From contig NZ_CP045483.1 in the NCBI RefSeq assembly GCF_009729035.1, positions 1,448,001 through 1,512,000 of the forward strand: a stretch of DNA of 64,000 bases. The letters are read 5' to 3'. The DNA is from Stygiolobus azoricus. GTDB taxonomy: Archaea > Thermoproteota > Thermoprotei_A > Sulfolobales > Sulfolobaceae. The notes under the pieces are model-generated. The model was not told the DNA's origin. It ran no database searches and saw only the letters and a program-made list of their open reading frames with translations. The translations under genes and the position numbers were made by a program. Within the stretch, counting starts at the first letter, position 1. The number at the start of each line of letters is the position of its first letter. Shown here piece by piece: positions 39,030-49,903 of the stretch.

Positions 39030-40064
39030 ATGAGCACAGAGCTGGAAAAGCTGAGAAAGGAGATAGAGGATATTGACAATCAGATATTAGAGTTATTACA
39101 CAGAAGGCTTAAGGTCTCTGCGAAGATAGGAGAAATTAAGAGGAGGACAGGGAAAGAAGTTACAGACGCAAAAAGAGAGGAATACGTTAAGACTTATTGG
39201 CTCGAAAAGGCAAGGTATTTGGGAATACCAGAGTCAATGGTGAATCTTATTTTACCTATTTTATTCTCTTATTCTAAACTTTATCAAATTTCCCCCGGGA
39301 AAAAGAAGAAAGTCGTGATAGTCGGATACGGGGGAATGTCACGTTCACTCACTTCACTTCTCACCCTCGCCGGTCACAACGTTGTTATAACGGGAAGGAA
39401 TCCAAAAAAAGCTGAATCGTTGTCAAGACAGTTTAACGCTGTATTCATGGAACCAGAACAAGCACTTAATTGGGGGGAATATATAATTCTAGCCCTCTCT
39501 CCTTCCGCAGTAGATTACATTTCATCCCTCCTTAGTAAAGTACCTCAAGGAAAGGTCGTCATGGATATATTTTCCTCTAAAGTGGGTACTTTTAAACAAC
39601 TCGAGGAAATGTCCGTAAAGAACAGGTTTAAGTTCGTGTCAACCCACCCGCTATTCGGACCCATATTATATCCTGTTGGTGAGAGAATTGCAATTATACC
39701 CTCATCTACTTCAGGAGATATAACTGAAATAGTAGAATTCTGGAGGGACGTAGGACTTCAACCCGTAGTCACTACAGTTGAAGAACACGAGAAGGCTATG
39801 GCTATAGTTCAAGTCCTCACTCACTTTTTTATTTTGGGCTTAAATAAGGCAATTCCGAGCCTTCAAAAGGAGCTTGAGATAAGTGATAACCATCTGAAAG
39901 AATTACAAACAACTAATTTTAGGGAAGTATCAAAGATAATCTCCAGAGTGAACGAGTTATACCAAGTGGTTATAGAAATACAAAAGAGTAACCCTTATGC
40001 TTATAAGGCTAGAGAAATAGGGATTATGAAGTTAAAACAAGTTAAAGACGAGCTAGGTGAGTAG
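39030..40064 (+). CDS. tyrA: Bifunctional chorismate mutase / prephenate dehydrogenase
   Basis: The 344-residue fusion has an AroQ-type chorismate mutase domain at 1-90 (RKEIEDIDNQILELLHRR). A prephenate dehydrogenase follows from about 92, with VVIVGYGGMSRSLTSLL as the dinucleotide loop and STHPLFGPI with the catalytic His. It converts chorismate through prephenate to 4-hydroxyphenylpyruvate for tyrosine. It starts at the base after the transketolase stop. Confidence 0.94.
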   Translation: MSTELEKLRKEIEDIDNQILELLHRRLKVSAKIGEIKRRTGKEVTDAKREEYVKTYWLEKARYLGIPESMVNLILPILFSYSKLYQISPGKKKKVVIVGYGGMSRSLTSLLTLAGHNVVITGRNPKKAESLSRQFNAVFMEPEQALNWGEYIILALSPSAVDYISSLLSKVPQGKVVMDIFSSKVGTFKQLEEMSVKNRFKFVSTHPLFGPILYPVGERIAIIPSSTSGDITEIVEFWRDVGLQPVVTTVEEHEKAMAIVQVLTHFFILGLNKAIPSLQKELEISDNHLKELQTTNFREVSKIISRVNELYQVVIEIQKSNPYAYKAREIGIMKLKQVKDELGE

Positions 40065-41058
40065 ATTGTTATTTATCCTAAAACACGGGGTAGATTATTC
40101 TACACTAAATGAGAAGTTAAAGGAATCCTCAGCTTCTTATAAATTCCTTGATCTGTATGGAAAAAAAATAGTAATAGCGTGGCCAGACGCATATGTTGAA
40201 AACATCACAGATCCGTCTATAGAAATAGCCGTAAAGCCGAAAAGACCTTTCCAATTAGCCAGTAACGAATGGAAAAAAGAACCTACGGAAGTTGACGTCA
40301 AGGGAGTAAAGATAGGAGGGGATAAGGTTGTAGTAGCTGCAGGTCCTTGTGCTGTAGAAGATGAAGAGCAAGTATTAACCGTGGCAAAAGCTGTCAAGAG
40401 AGCTGGAGCATCATTACTTAGAGGAGGAGCATTTAAACCGAGGACTAGCCCTTACTCCTTTCAAGGTCTCGGTGAAAAGGGTCTTCAGATATTAAGAAAA
40501 GTAGGAGACGAGGTAGGTTTACCCGTAGTATCTGAAATAATGGACACCAGACAAATAGATATGTTCAAGAAATACGTAGACATGCTCCAAATCGGGGCAA
40601 GAAACGCCCAAAACTTTGACTTGCTAAAGGTAGCTGGACAATCTGGGTTGCCAGTTCTTCTTAAGAGAGGGATGGGTAACACAGTCGAAGAGTGGATATT
40701 GACTTCAGAATACATACTTTCGGAAGGAAACGGGAACGTTGTTCTTTGTGAGAGGGGGATCAGAACTTTTGAAAAAGCCACAAGATTTACTATTGATATA
40801 GGTGGAATGGTAGCAGCTAAATTACAGACCCACCTACCTATATGTGCTGACCCCAGCCATCCGGCTGGGAAGAGAGAACTGGTTCACTCCCTCGCATTAG
40901 CTTCAGTTGCAGCTGGTGCAGACATGTTATTAATAGAAGTCCATCCTCATCCCGAGAAAGCTTTAAGTGACTCAGAGCAACAGTTAACCCCTGAGTCCTT
41001 TGAGGTCTTAATGAATAGAATTAAGGCGTTAACTAACGCTCTAGGTAGAACTGCATGA
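40057..41058 (+). CDS. aroG: DAHP synthase (type I-beta) with N-terminal ACT-like domain
   Basis: The 333-residue protein has an N-terminal ferredoxin-like domain of about 75 residues, like the regulatory domain of Thermotoga DAHP synthase. The TIM-barrel follows, with [56 protein letters not shown] and [13 protein letters not shown]. It condenses PEP and erythrose-4-phosphate, the first committed step. Feedback control by an aromatic amino acid is likely, judging from that domain. The start is GTG, overlapping tyrA by 8 bases. Confidence 0.95.
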   Translation: MSRLLFILKHGVDYSTLNEKLKESSASYKFLDLYGKKIVIAWPDAYVENITDPSIEIAVKPKRPFQLASNEWKKEPTEVDVKGVKIGGDKVVVAAGPCAVEDEEQVLTVAKAVKRAGASLLRGGAFKPRTSPYSFQGLGEKGLQILRKVGDEVGLPVVSEIMDTRQIDMFKKYVDMLQIGARNAQNFDLLKVAGQSGLPVLLKRGMGNTVEEWILTSEYILSEGNGNVVLCERGIRTFEKATRFTIDIGGMVAAKLQTHLPICADPSHPAGKRELVHSLALASVAAGADMLLIEVHPHPEKALSDSEQQLTPESFEVLMNRIKALTNALGRTA

Positions 41059-42116
41059 TTAAAATAAGTGAAGATTTTTGCAACACGACTACCCATGTCA
41101 TAATCGGTAAGGGTTCAGTCTCATCTCTTTCCGAAATAATAGGAGACAAGAAAGTTGCGTTGTATTACTCGAGAAAACTGAACGTTGACAAGGTCAAAGA
41201 AAATTTGAAGAATTATTATGAATTCCCCATGGATGACGGTGAAGAAGTCAAGGATATATTATACTCGTTAAAATTGATAAGAGAATTATTCGAGAAAGGA
41301 TTCGATAGAGGAGATTATGTAATTGCAGTAGGAGGAGGGACGGTAACAGACGTAGTAGGCTTCATAGCATCGATATACATGAGGGGATTAAACCTAATTA
41401 ACATACCAACCACGTTGCTGGGAATGGTAGATGCTGCAATAGGAGGTAAAACCGGTGTTAATTTCGAGAACGTTAAGAACGTATTGGGAACGTTCTACCA
41501 ACCATCCTTTATAATCTCCGACATAGAATTTCTTGAGACACTTCCTCTGGAGGAAATAAAGAAGGGTATGGCTGAAGTAATCAAATACGGCTTGGTGCTA
41601 GACAAGGAGCTTTACGATTACTTGGCTATGCATAAGGATGAAATATACTCTAAAGAACCGGAAGCTTTAGAGACTGTGGTATATAAATCAGCATTGAATA
41701 AACTAGCAGTAGTAAAGGAGGACGAAAGAGAGACTAAAGGCATTAGGATAGTCCTGAACTTCGGCCATACAATTGGTCACGCTATTGAAGCGGGTTCCAA
41801 CTTCAGGATCCCTCACGGTTACGCCATATCAGTTGGAATGGTATGTGAGGCGAAAATAGCTGAGGAAATGGGATATGCAGAGGAAGGAGTTGTAGAAGAC
41901 ACTACGTGGATGTTAACCCATTACGAATTACCTATAACAATAGACTCGTTGAAGGAAAATATTGACCTCAGGAAAGCAATTGAAGCTCTGACCAAAGACA
42001 AAAAAGTCAGGGGAGGTAAAGTCCTTATGCCTTTCCCGACTAGAATTGGTAACTGGAAAAAGGTAGAAGTACCGTTAGAAACTCTGAAGGGGTTTGCGGA
42101 ACAATGCTTGAAATAA
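41055..42116 (+). CDS. aroB: 3-dehydroquinate synthase
   Basis: The 353-residue protein shows [49 protein letters not shown] and [11 protein letters not shown], where the His residues bind zinc. It converts DAHP to 3-dehydroquinate using NAD+ transiently. It overlaps the DAHP synthase gene by 4 bases (ATGA) and aroE by 13. Confidence 0.97.
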   Translation: MIKISEDFCNTTTHVIIGKGSVSSLSEIIGDKKVALYYSRKLNVDKVKENLKNYYEFPMDDGEEVKDILYSLKLIRELFEKGFDRGDYVIAVGGGTVTDVVGFIASIYMRGLNLINIPTTLLGMVDAAIGGKTGVNFENVKNVLGTFYQPSFIISDIEFLETLPLEEIKKGMAEVIKYGLVLDKELYDYLAMHKDEIYSKEPEALETVVYKSALNKLAVVKEDERETKGIRIVLNFGHTIGHAIEAGSNFRIPHGYAISVGMVCEAKIAEEMGYAEEGVVEDTTWMLTHYELPITIDSLKENIDLRKAIEALTKDKKVRGGKVLMPFPTRIGNWKKVEVPLETLKGFAEQCLK

Positions 42117-42895
42117 ATTACAATACTAAACTACTGGGTGTAGTTGGAGAGAATATACCTTACACCTTATCTCCAGCAATACATAATTACGTGTTTCAAA
42201 AACTTGAGATAAATGCCGTTTACCTTGCGTTCGATATTAAGAAAGAGAAATTCCATGATACTTTCCCCGGTTTACTTAACATAAGCCACGGATTGAATAT
42301 AACAATTCCCTACAAGGAGGATGCATTGAGATACGTAAGACCAGAAAAAGAAGCGGAAATGATAAGAGCTGTAAACACAATCTTTGAGAGAAGAGGCTAT
42401 AATACGGATTATGTAGCCTTAAACACATTAATCAGAGAAAAAATAGATGTAAACGAGATTAAAGTATGTACTGTATTCGGTGCTGGTGGAGCATCAAGGG
42501 CAGTTATATACTCCTTACTTAACGCGGGTTGTGAGGTATTCGTGATCAATAGGAGCAAAGAAAGGGCAGAGAAATTGAGGGAAGAGGTATCACGGAATGG
42601 ATTCAGTATTAAGATTGTGGAGACATGCCCTAAAAGCGACGTAGTAGTAAATACTACTCCAGACCCTAACTTCGTACCTGATGAGTGTGTTGAGGGAAAG
42701 TTGGTGATAGATTTCGTATACAAACCTGTAAAGACCTCACTTATTGTTAAAGCTGAAAAAAGAGGAATAAATACAATAAACGGGATCGAAATTCTTGTAG
42801 AGCAGGCTTTAGAGGCTGATAAAATTTGGTTCGGCAAAAGGTTAGATAGGAATGAAGTAATGGGGTATTTATATGCCAGGCAGCTCGTTCGGTGA
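42104..42895 (+). CDS. aroE: Shikimate dehydrogenase
   Basis: The 263-residue protein has [31 protein letters not shown] with the catalytic Lys, and the NADP loop [16 protein letters not shown], then [19 protein letters not shown]. It reduces 3-dehydroshikimate to shikimate. It overlaps aroB by 13 bases and aroC by 23. Confidence 0.97.
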   Translation: MLEINYNTKLLGVVGENIPYTLSPAIHNYVFQKLEINAVYLAFDIKKEKFHDTFPGLLNISHGLNITIPYKEDALRYVRPEKEAEMIRAVNTIFERRGYNTDYVALNTLIREKIDVNEIKVCTVFGAGGASRAVIYSLLNAGCEVFVINRSKERAEKLREEVSRNGFSIKIVETCPKSDVVVNTTPDPNFVPDECVEGKLVIDFVYKPVKTSLIVKAEKRGINTINGIEILVEQALEADKIWFGKRLDRNEVMGYLYARQLVR

Positions 42896-44045
42896 AATGT
42901 TCAGAATAACTACATTTGGAGAGAGTCACGGTCCTGAAGTAGGAGTGGTTATTGATGGAGTCCCTGCAGGGTTATACTTGAGTAAAGACGACATACAGTT
43001 TGAACTCCTCTTCAGGAGACCGGGCAGACAATATGTAACCGGTAGACGTGAGAAGGACGAACCTGAGATCGTAAGTGGAATATATAACGGGAGGACTACG
43101 GGGGCACCAATAGCAATAATAGTAAAGAACTCAGACGTTATCTCGTCACTATACGAGGAAATAAGATATAAACCGAGACCGGGACATGCAGATTTACCTT
43201 ACATTATGAAATACGGTTATGAAAACTGGGATTATAGAGGGGGTGGGAGGGCTAGTGCGAGAGAAACAGTTAGCAGAGTAGCTGCTGGTGCAGTAGCTAA
43301 AAAGTTGTTGATGCTTACTGACACGGTAATTGGTGGACACCTAAAGAGTCTGGGACCTATAGAGCTAAACGAAGATGTTACCTTTGAGGAGATTCTTTGC
43401 TCAAAGTATAGCCCCGTCAGGGCTAGTAAAAAGTGGTTGGAGGAAAAATTCGAAGAACTTATCAAACAAGCTACAGTAGAAGGAGATAGTTGGGGAGGAA
43501 TTGCCGAAATTGTGGTCAAAAACCCACCATCAGGCTTAGGTGAACCAGTTTTCGATAAACTAAAAGCAGACCTAGCTAAAGCCATACTCTCAATTCCTGC
43601 TGTTACAGGTTTTGAATACGGACTTGGCTTTAAAGCGGGAAGAATGAGAGGTAGTGAAGCAAATGACGAAATTATCGTTAAGGACGGAAGACTCAGGTGG
43701 AAAAACAATACTTCAGGAGGGATCTTAGGAGGGTTGTCTAACGGAGAAGATATAATATTACGTTGTGCTTTTAAGCCTACTAGCTCCATAAGAAAACCCC
43801 AGAAAACAGTAGATTTAAGGACTTACGAAGAGACTACGATATCTGTTATAGGTAGACACGATCCTGCAGTAGCAATTAGGGGAGTCTCAGTAGCTGAAGC
43901 GATGGTAGCCCTAGTCTTAGTAGACCATGCGATGAGGACTGGGTATATACCTACTGTAAAACTAACTGAGGAGCAAGCAAAAATAATAGAGGAAAGGTGG
44001 AGGAGGTACGTTGAGTTATGCAAACCTATGCAGGGGTCTCAGTAG
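42873..44045 (+). CDS. aroC: Chorismate synthase
   Basis: The 390-residue protein has the family signatures [57 protein letters not shown] and a conserved [17 protein letters not shown] near the end. It converts EPSP to chorismate with reduced FMN. The start lies within the last codons of aroE. Confidence 0.97.
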   Translation: MPGSSFGEMFRITTFGESHGPEVGVVIDGVPAGLYLSKDDIQFELLFRRPGRQYVTGRREKDEPEIVSGIYNGRTTGAPIAIIVKNSDVISSLYEEIRYKPRPGHADLPYIMKYGYENWDYRGGGRASARETVSRVAAGAVAKKLLMLTDTVIGGHLKSLGPIELNEDVTFEEILCSKYSPVRASKKWLEEKFEELIKQATVEGDSWGGIAEIVVKNPPSGLGEPVFDKLKADLAKAILSIPAVTGFEYGLGFKAGRMRGSEANDEIIVKDGRLRWKNNTSGGILGGLSNGEDIILRCAFKPTSSIRKPQKTVDLRTYEETTISVIGRHDPAVAIRGVSVAEAMVALVLVDHAMRTGYIPTVKLTEEQAKIIEERWRRYVELCKPMQGSQ

Positions 44046-44830
44046 TTAACGCACTTCCAAGTTGGTACGGCTCATCAATGGCTATAAACGTTAAGGTTGA
44101 CGTAAAAATAAGAAAGAGCAATGAGTGTACTACCCACCCATCTCAGCTGATAAACGAGATTGTGTCCTATTTTAGGGAGAACTATAATATACCTTGTATT
44201 GAAGTGGAGGTTAACTCCGAGATACCCCCGAAGAGCGGACTAAAAAGTAGTAGTGCTGTTTCCTCTGCTTTGATAGGGGAAATCGTAGAAAAGTTCCAGT
44301 TACCTCTAAAAGTCTGGGACGTACCAGTCCTCTCCGCAATTTTGTCTCTGAAGTCCCGTGTTTCGTATACCGGCGCGTTAGACGATGCCTCAGCTTCGTT
44401 CTTTGGAGGGGTATCTTATACGTATAATAAGGAATTTAAAATCATCGACATGAAAGAGCCACCCTCAGAGATCTCGATCATAGTCATACCAAGAGGCAAC
44501 AGAGCTGTATCGGTGGATATGGCTAAGCTAAGAAAATTCGAACCCCTCTTTAGGGAGATCTTCACCTTAGCTAGACAAGATGTAATTACAGCCATGAAAC
44601 TTAATGGGCTTGCTGTGGGAATAATCATGGGGTACGACCTTACTTTAGCGAACGAAGCTCTGAAAAAAGGTGCATTGGCAGCCGGTATTTCAGGAAACGG
44701 ACCTTCCATGTTTGCTGTAACTAAGATAGGTGATGAAGGAGTTATTTTAGACCTTTTCGAAAAACATGCTGAGAAACCCATTATAGTCCAACCGGTGGGA
44801 CTATGCGAGCAGAGATTAAGAAATCGATAA
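44018..44830 (+). CDS. aroK: Shikimate kinase, archaeal GHMP type
   Basis: The 270-residue protein belongs to the GHMP kinases, with the ATP-binding motif [19 protein letters not shown] and C-terminal [12 protein letters not shown]. Archaea use this non-homologous kinase in place of the P-loop shikimate kinase. Its position between aroC and aroA confirms the role. It overlaps aroC by 28 bases and aroA by 28. Confidence 0.94.
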   Translation: MQTYAGVSVVNALPSWYGSSMAINVKVDVKIRKSNECTTHPSQLINEIVSYFRENYNIPCIEVEVNSEIPPKSGLKSSSAVSSALIGEIVEKFQLPLKVWDVPVLSAILSLKSRVSYTGALDDASASFFGGVSYTYNKEFKIIDMKEPPSEISIIVIPRGNRAVSVDMAKLRKFEPLFREIFTLARQDVITAMKLNGLAVGIIMGYDLTLANEALKKGALAAGISGNGPSMFAVTKIGDEGVILDLFEKHAEKPIIVQPVGLCEQRLRNR

Positions 44831-46038
44831 TAAGAGGAAAAATAAAAGCCCCAACGTCAAAGAGTTTCGGCATCAGATTAATTCTTTACTCCTTATTAGC
44901 AAATGTCAAGTTAAAAAACGTCTCAGAACCCTCCGACGACATTCAAATTGCAAAAGAAGTGGTTAAAGAGCTAGGTATAAGTGAAAAAGGAGAGTTTAAG
45001 TTCATATCAAACAAATCAGAATTGAAAGTACCATCGTCATTATACTTCGGAGGTTCGGCAACGACACTGAGAATGATAATACCAATATTAGCAATATTAG
45101 GAGGGAAAGCCCTCTTAGACGGTGACACAAGTTTAAGAAGAAGACCCCTAAACGCTATTATCGAAGCATTAAAACCTTACGTCACTTTCTCCTCCACTAA
45201 CTTACCTACGGTAATAGAGGGAAAGCTAAACACTGATCACGTTAGAATTAGCGGAAGTGAAAGTAGCCAGTACATATCTGGGTTCATATACGCTTTTTCT
45301 CTAAAGGGTGGGGGAGAAATAGAAATTATCCCACCTATCTCGTCTAAGAGTTACATAAACATGACAATCGACCTCATTAACTCCTTAGGTGGCAGAGTTA
45401 CGATGAAGGGGAACAAAATAATAGTTGAGGAGGGAGAGTTTAAGGAATACGAAGGCGAAATACCCGGGGATTACGCCCTTTCCTCTTTTTACGCCATTGC
45501 CTCAGTCGTTACCGGGGGAGAGATAGATATATACAACCTTTATCCAATACCCTACTACGAGGGTGATCACAGCATAGTAAAGATACTAAGAGACATGGGG
45601 GTGAGGACTGTAGTTGAGGATGGTTCGTGGAGTGTTAGAGGAGCAGAAAAGTTAAGAGGGATAAGAATTAACGTTGACGATTTCCCAGACTTAGCACCCT
45701 CAATAGCGTCTATAGCCCCCTTCGCTGGGAGTGAAACCGTGATAGAAGGAATTAAGAGGTTAAAGACGAAAGAAAGTGACAGGGTCCATACTATCACCTC
45801 AACTCTGAAAAGTTTCTCTGTTAACGTTGAAAGTGATGACCAGAAAATTGTAATTTACCCCTCTGACGTTAAGGAGGGTCATATAGAATGTCCAAATGAT
45901 CATAGAATTGCGATGTTAGCTGGAGTTCTTTCACTAACTTCAGGAGGAACGGTCTCCAATGCAGAGTGTGTAAGTAAAAGTAACCCCCATTTCTGGAAAG
46001 ACTTAATTTACTTAGGGGCTAATATTAGACTAGAATGA
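44803..46038 (+). CDS. aroA: 3-phosphoshikimate 1-carboxyvinyltransferase (EPSP synthase)
   Basis: The 411-residue protein has APTSKSFGIRLILYSLL, GGSATTLRMIIPILA, DGDTSLRRRPL, GDYALSSFYAIAS and RLKTKESDRV, then DHRIAMLAGVLSL. These are the shikimate-3-phosphate and PEP binding motifs. The usual NAGT loop reads GGSATT, a common archaeal form. It makes EPSP for chorismate synthase. It overlaps aroD by 4 bases. Confidence 0.96.
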   Translation: MRAEIKKSIIRGKIKAPTSKSFGIRLILYSLLANVKLKNVSEPSDDIQIAKEVVKELGISEKGEFKFISNKSELKVPSSLYFGGSATTLRMIIPILAILGGKALLDGDTSLRRRPLNAIIEALKPYVTFSSTNLPTVIEGKLNTDHVRISGSESSQYISGFIYAFSLKGGGEIEIIPPISSKSYINMTIDLINSLGGRVTMKGNKIIVEEGEFKEYEGEIPGDYALSSFYAIASVVTGGEIDIYNLYPIPYYEGDHSIVKILRDMGVRTVVEDGSWSVRGAEKLRGIRINVDDFPDLAPSIASIAPFAGSETVIEGIKRLKTKESDRVHTITSTLKSFSVNVESDDQKIVIYPSDVKEGHIECPNDHRIAMLAGVLSLTSGGTVSNAECVSKSNPHFWKDLIYLGANIRLE

Positions 46039-46700
46039 CGTGCGTAGTAGCGTCTTTACCGGTTAGAAGTATAGCAGAGTTAAATGAGAGGATAAAGAGG
46101 TTAAGGGATGCAGACCTAATAGAATTAAGGCTAGATTATATGCACGAATTACCACCAGTTGATGAGTTCATTAAAAAAGTTGAGGATTTCAAAGATAAAA
46201 CTATAGTTACCGTAAGAGATGTAAACGAAGGGGGAGTTAATAAAATATCCGAATCTTCGAAAGCAGATTTTCTAAAAGCGATTTACAAAGAGGGCATTAT
46301 TTACGACGTAGAGGTCAGGTTCCTTAAAAGAAATATCGTACCTTACGAGAATATGATAGTATCGATCCACTACTTTGACTACCTTCCTACCTTTGAAGAA
46401 GTGAGAAATAACTTGTCATCTTATGCAAATAGAGCCCTAGTAAAAGTAGCTGTAATCGGGACTGGAAAATATAAGCAACTCTTAGCCAGGGTCTTAGAGG
46501 AGTTTCCAAATTCAGCTGTAATGCCAATGGGTGTTAACCCGTTAGAGAGGATAGCCTTCAGCCTTCTGGGTTCAAAACTTATATATGCTCATACGGGAGA
46601 GGAAACAGCTAAAGGCCAAATGTATTATAAGGATGTTAAAAACATCCTTTCTTATTTCAACGTTGAATGTGAGAAATTGTTCCCTAATCCTCGATTATGA
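46035..46700 (+). CDS. aroD: 3-dehydroquinate dehydratase, type I
   Basis: The 221-residue TIM-barrel protein has LIELRLDYM, KTIVTVRDVNEGG, SIHYFDYLPT with the catalytic His, and RALVKVAVIG with the Schiff-base Lys. These identify the type I class. It dehydrates 3-dehydroquinate and is the last gene of the superoperon. Its 3' end overlaps the convergent Rieske gene by 17 bases. Confidence 0.94.
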   Translation: MTCVVASLPVRSIAELNERIKRLRDADLIELRLDYMHELPPVDEFIKKVEDFKDKTIVTVRDVNEGGVNKISESSKADFLKAIYKEGIIYDVEVRFLKRNIVPYENMIVSIHYFDYLPTFEEVRNNLSSYANRALVKVAVIGTGKYKQLLARVLEEFPNSAVMPMGVNPLERIAFSLLGSKLIYAHTGEETAKGQMYYKDVKNILSYFNVECEKLFPNPRL

Positions 46701-46995
46701 TGTCTTCCTTTTCCACTGTCACCTTATAAGTCTTTATAGGTTTTTTGGTAGCTCCCTTAATTGCCTTTCCATCTACAAGGGAGAAATGAGTAAAGTGACA
46801 CTGGCACACTAGTTCTTCCCTTATCACTACACCGACCTTACTTAGGTCGCATCCTAGATGAGGACACTTACTGTCAACAGCGTAAAATTTATCTGCACCT
46901 AAGTATATGATGAGTAGTTCTTTATCGTTAACCTTTATTTTTCTTCTATCTCCCGGTTTAAAATCAGACTTAGGGATCCTAATCATCGAATCCAA
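46684..46995 (-). CDS. Rieske-type [2Fe-2S] ferredoxin
   Basis: The 103-residue soluble protein has both Rieske boxes, CPHLGCDLSK and CQCHFTHFSLVDG, giving two Cys and two His cluster ligands. Flanking beta strands are of dioxygenase-ferredoxin type. No membrane anchor is present, so it is an electron carrier rather than a cytochrome bc subunit. Its partner is not evident nearby. Confidence 0.88.
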   Translation of the reverse strand: MDSMIRIPKSDFKPGDRRKIKVNDKELLIIYLGADKFYAVDSKCPHLGCDLSKVGVVIREELVCQCHFTHFSLVDGKAIKGATKKPIKTYKVTVEKEDIIIED

Positions 46996-47144
46996 TAATT
47001 TTTAAAAGATTTAAGGCTAATCATACGTGATGTCTAAGTCTACGGCCCAATTTGTGATATTTTTATACGGTTTGTCATATTTTATATACGATTAATTTAT
47101 AATGTTAAAATGCTATATACATAATAGCAAAGAGGTGTGAAAGA

Positions 47145-47438
47145 ATGACTACAACTATTGAGGAAAGAATTGCTAATAAAGTAGACTATAGGCTAATAGA
47201 GATAAATAATATTTCCCCGTCAGCTGAAGTACAAGCTATAATAATAACGTCAAGACCGCCATCCTCTGATATAGTTGAGGACGTTAAAAGAGTAGGTCAC
47301 ATTATAGCAGTGTTTCCGTTCTTATCTACCATAAAAGTCAAGGGCAAGGTAAAAGACATATTATCACTTACCGAGAAGGATTACGTTAAATATATAATGC
47401 TAGAGGAGATATTAGCTAAAATTGAGGAATTTTTCTAA
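47145..47438 (+). CDS. Hypothetical protein leading the xpd operon
   Basis: This 97-residue alpha/beta protein includes the segment VQAIIITSRPPSSDIVEDVK and an acidic C-terminal helix. The family is not recognised. AGAGGTG lies 8 bases before the ATG, a clear ribosome binding site, and TTATAATG or CTATATAC upstream could be the TATA box. Its 3' end overlaps the XPD gene by 17 bases, so it is co-transcribed with the helicase and may regulate or assist it. Confidence 0.7.
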   Translation: MTTTIEERIANKVDYRLIEINNISPSAEVQAIIITSRPPSSDIVEDVKRVGHIIAVFPFLSTIKVKGKVKDILSLTEKDYVKYIMLEEILAKIEEFF

Positions 47439-49095
47439 CATAGAGCTAAGAGAGTGGCAAAAGAAACTAAAAGAAAAAATTAAGAGTGCTATTAACAACA
47501 ATAAGCTGGTATTTTTAAACTCCCCGACAGGGAGTGGGAAGACATTATTTTCTCTTTTAGTAGGACTTGAAACAAAAGGTAAGGTTCTTTTCTTAGTAAG
47601 AACACACAACGAATATAACCCCGTTTTCAGGGATTTCCTGAAAATTAACACTGATAAAAACCTGAAATTCTCATTCCTCATGGGAAAACCTACCGCTTGT
47701 TTATTTTCCGAAGGGGATGCAAGCACAGATGATATAAACTGTAACTTATGCAGTTTTAAAACTTCTATTATAGATCTAGAAGTGGAAAAATATCCCAATG
47801 AATTTGTTAAGGAGTTAAAAAAACAAGGTATTGAAGAAGGGTTTTGCCCTTATTTCTCTCTTTTTAACGACATAGGTAAAGCCGACGTAATAGTCCTTAC
47901 ATATCCTTACTTTTTCATAGACAAGTTCAGGGAATCTTTAGGTATAGAATTTGAGGATTATTTAATAGTAGTGGATGAAGCTCATAATGTCGAAAAAATA
48001 GGGGATTTTGAAGAGAGAACGCTCTCAAGCCATTTACTCGATATGGCTATAAAACAAGCCAAAAATGAGTTTGTTAAGTTCATATTGCAGAGAATAAAGG
48101 ACGAGTTAATTAGAATAGCTTCTAATGTAGAGAGTTACATTAGAGCGAATGAGATTCCTGAAATCTCAGATGATGAAATAGAGGTTCTCAAAGAAGAGTA
48201 TGAAGAACTAAGAGAGCAAATGATAAAGGAGAGGAAAATAAAAAGGATATATTTGGGTTCTGTAATTAAATTCTATGAAAGCTACAAAGATGATGAAGAA
48301 CTAGTACCTTTTATTCATAAAAATAAAATAGTTCTGAAGAGCGTTGATATATCAAATTTCTTGCAAATACTAAACGATGATAACCTAACATTTCTATTAA
48401 TGTCTGGAACTCTTCCACCTGAAGATTATATCAAAAAGATCTGGAATATAACGAGGAGTTTAATTTATATTAACGTCGAGAGGGAAATTAAGGAAAAAGT
48501 GTCTGGTGATTATGAATGTATTCTAGCAACCGATGTAACTTCTAAATACGACAGTAGAGGAGACGTAATGTGGAAAAAATATGGAGATTACTTGCTAAAA
48601 GTGTATTATCAAGCTAAGGCTCACGTGTTATCTGTATTTCCCTCATATGAGATAATGAATAAGGTGATGGGGTTTATACAAGTGCCAAAATACTTAGAAG
48701 ATGAGGACTCCGAAATAGAGACATTATACTCGTTTGTACAAAAATTCAACAAGACTATAATAGGGGCAGTAGGTAGGGGGAAACTGACGGAAGGGGTAGA
48801 ACTTGTGAAAGACGGGAGGAGTTTGATCAGTGACGTTGTGATAGTGGGAATTCCATATCCGCCACCAGACGATTATACTAAGTTAGTTGCTCAAAAAATA
48901 TCGGAAAGATTAGGAAGAAAAATTGATGAGTACCTTTACAAAATCCCCGCATTAATGACTGTGAGACAATCCATAGGAAGGGGGATTAGAGGAATTAATG
49001 ATCATGTAAAAGTATGGCTCTTAGACAGAAGGTTCGACAGCTTATGGTGGAAGAAAAACCTAAATTGCTTCAATCCAAAAAAGACTCGATTATGA
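47422..49095 (+). CDS. xpd: XPD/Rad3-family 5'-3' DNA helicase with [4Fe-4S] cluster
   Basis: The 557-residue helicase has Walker A NSPTGSGKTLF and DEAH at 185-188. The Fe-S domain cysteines are 93, 107, 110 and 142, with the same spacing as known Sulfolobus XPD. It also has the ARCH insertion around 200-330 and motif VI RQSIGRGIRG. It unwinds DNA 5' to 3' in repair. The start is TTG at 47422. It overlaps the following redox-protein gene by 4 bases (ATGA). Confidence 0.95.
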   Translation: MRNFSNIELREWQKKLKEKIKSAINNNKLVFLNSPTGSGKTLFSLLVGLETKGKVLFLVRTHNEYNPVFRDFLKINTDKNLKFSFLMGKPTACLFSEGDASTDDINCNLCSFKTSIIDLEVEKYPNEFVKELKKQGIEEGFCPYFSLFNDIGKADVIVLTYPYFFIDKFRESLGIEFEDYLIVVDEAHNVEKIGDFEERTLSSHLLDMAIKQAKNEFVKFILQRIKDELIRIASNVESYIRANEIPEISDDEIEVLKEEYEELREQMIKERKIKRIYLGSVIKFYESYKDDEELVPFIHKNKIVLKSVDISNFLQILNDDNLTFLLMSGTLPPEDYIKKIWNITRSLIYINVEREIKEKVSGDYECILATDVTSKYDSRGDVMWKKYGDYLLKVYYQAKAHVLSVFPSYEIMNKVMGFIQVPKYLEDEDSEIETLYSFVQKFNKTIIGAVGRGKLTEGVELVKDGRSLISDVVIVGIPYPPPDDYTKLVAQKISERLGRKIDEYLYKIPALMTVRQSIGRGIRGINDHVKVWLLDRRFDSLWWKKNLNCFNPKKTRL

Positions 49096-49889
49096 AAGTA
49101 GAAATCTTTACTCACAAAACCTGCACTGAATGCAACTTACTGTTAGAATATCTAGAGAAAGAAGGACTATTAGGCAAAGTAATAGTAATTGATACACAAC
49201 TTTATCCCTTCATAGCTTTGGAAAGGGGAGTGATATCTACTCCTTCTGTTTTCATAGACGGGAAATTAGTATATGCAGGTGTAGTGGATTTTGAAGAACT
49301 GGGTAAGATGATAAGAGAAGGTAAAGTAGTTACTCAACAAATCAATAAAGACAAACTCGTGGACAAACTGATGACCGGTATAATCAACTCTTTTGCTGCA
49401 ACTGCATGGCTATTTGTGAATAGAGATTTCGACGCTTTTATGGCTCAAAAAGACTTCGTATACGCTGTTACAGGCCTCTCACTTACTGACGAAAACACTG
49501 CATCTGAAATGTATAATTACTTACGTAACGTGATGGTAAAGGAAGGAGAGTATTATATGGATAAATGGAAAGAACAGTTCTTTAGAGTTATATCTGTTAA
49601 TTTCATCCGTGAACTGTACTATTTATACAGAAGAAAATTGACTTCTGAAGAGATAACTAAAAAATATCCGGTAGAAGTATTCGCCCACTGGCTAATGGTT
49701 AGGGGAGGGACTGTAGGAAGGGTAGGACTGAGGATTCATCCCTTGAATGAGGAAGATACTATGAAGAGGATCAGTGAGGCTTATACTTATATGCTATTAA
49801 ATGTGGAAAAGTTTTGGTCCAAGGTTATGAGTGAGGATGAACTTTTATCAAAATCTAGCAGAGAAGAAGTTAGATTCATAAGTTTTTAA
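49092..49889 (+). CDS. Glutaredoxin-like protein with a long helical extension
   Basis: Taking the ATG at 49092, which overlaps the xpd stop, gives 265 residues. Residues 1-80 form a thioredoxin/glutaredoxin fold with redox CTEC (Cys11, Cys14) and cis-Pro in [11 protein letters not shown]. The remaining 180 or so residues are helical, with no motif I know. The extension makes this different from ordinary glutaredoxins. Translational coupling to an Fe-S helicase suggests a redox or cluster-related link, which is inference. Confidence 0.8.
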   Translation: MKVEIFTHKTCTECNLLLEYLEKEGLLGKVIVIDTQLYPFIALERGVISTPSVFIDGKLVYAGVVDFEELGKMIREGKVVTQQINKDKLVDKLMTGIINSFAATAWLFVNRDFDAFMAQKDFVYAVTGLSLTDENTASEMYNYLRNVMVKEGEYYMDKWKEQFFRVISVNFIRELYYLYRRKLTSEEITKKYPVEVFAHWLMVRGGTVGRVGLRIHPLNEEDTMKRISEAYTYMLLNVEKFWSKVMSEDELLSKSSREEVRFISF

Positions 49890-49903
49890 ACTATAATTAT
49901 TTA

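Noticed and set aside
43232-43789. Minus-strand open frame of 185 codons inside aroC
   Set aside because: It lies wholly within a strongly conserved gene and has the Ser/Pro/Leu bias typical of antisense frames.
47017-47060. GTGATG and GTGATAT considered as C and C' boxes of another sRNA
   Set aside because: No D or D' box at suitable distance, and guide lengths do not fit.
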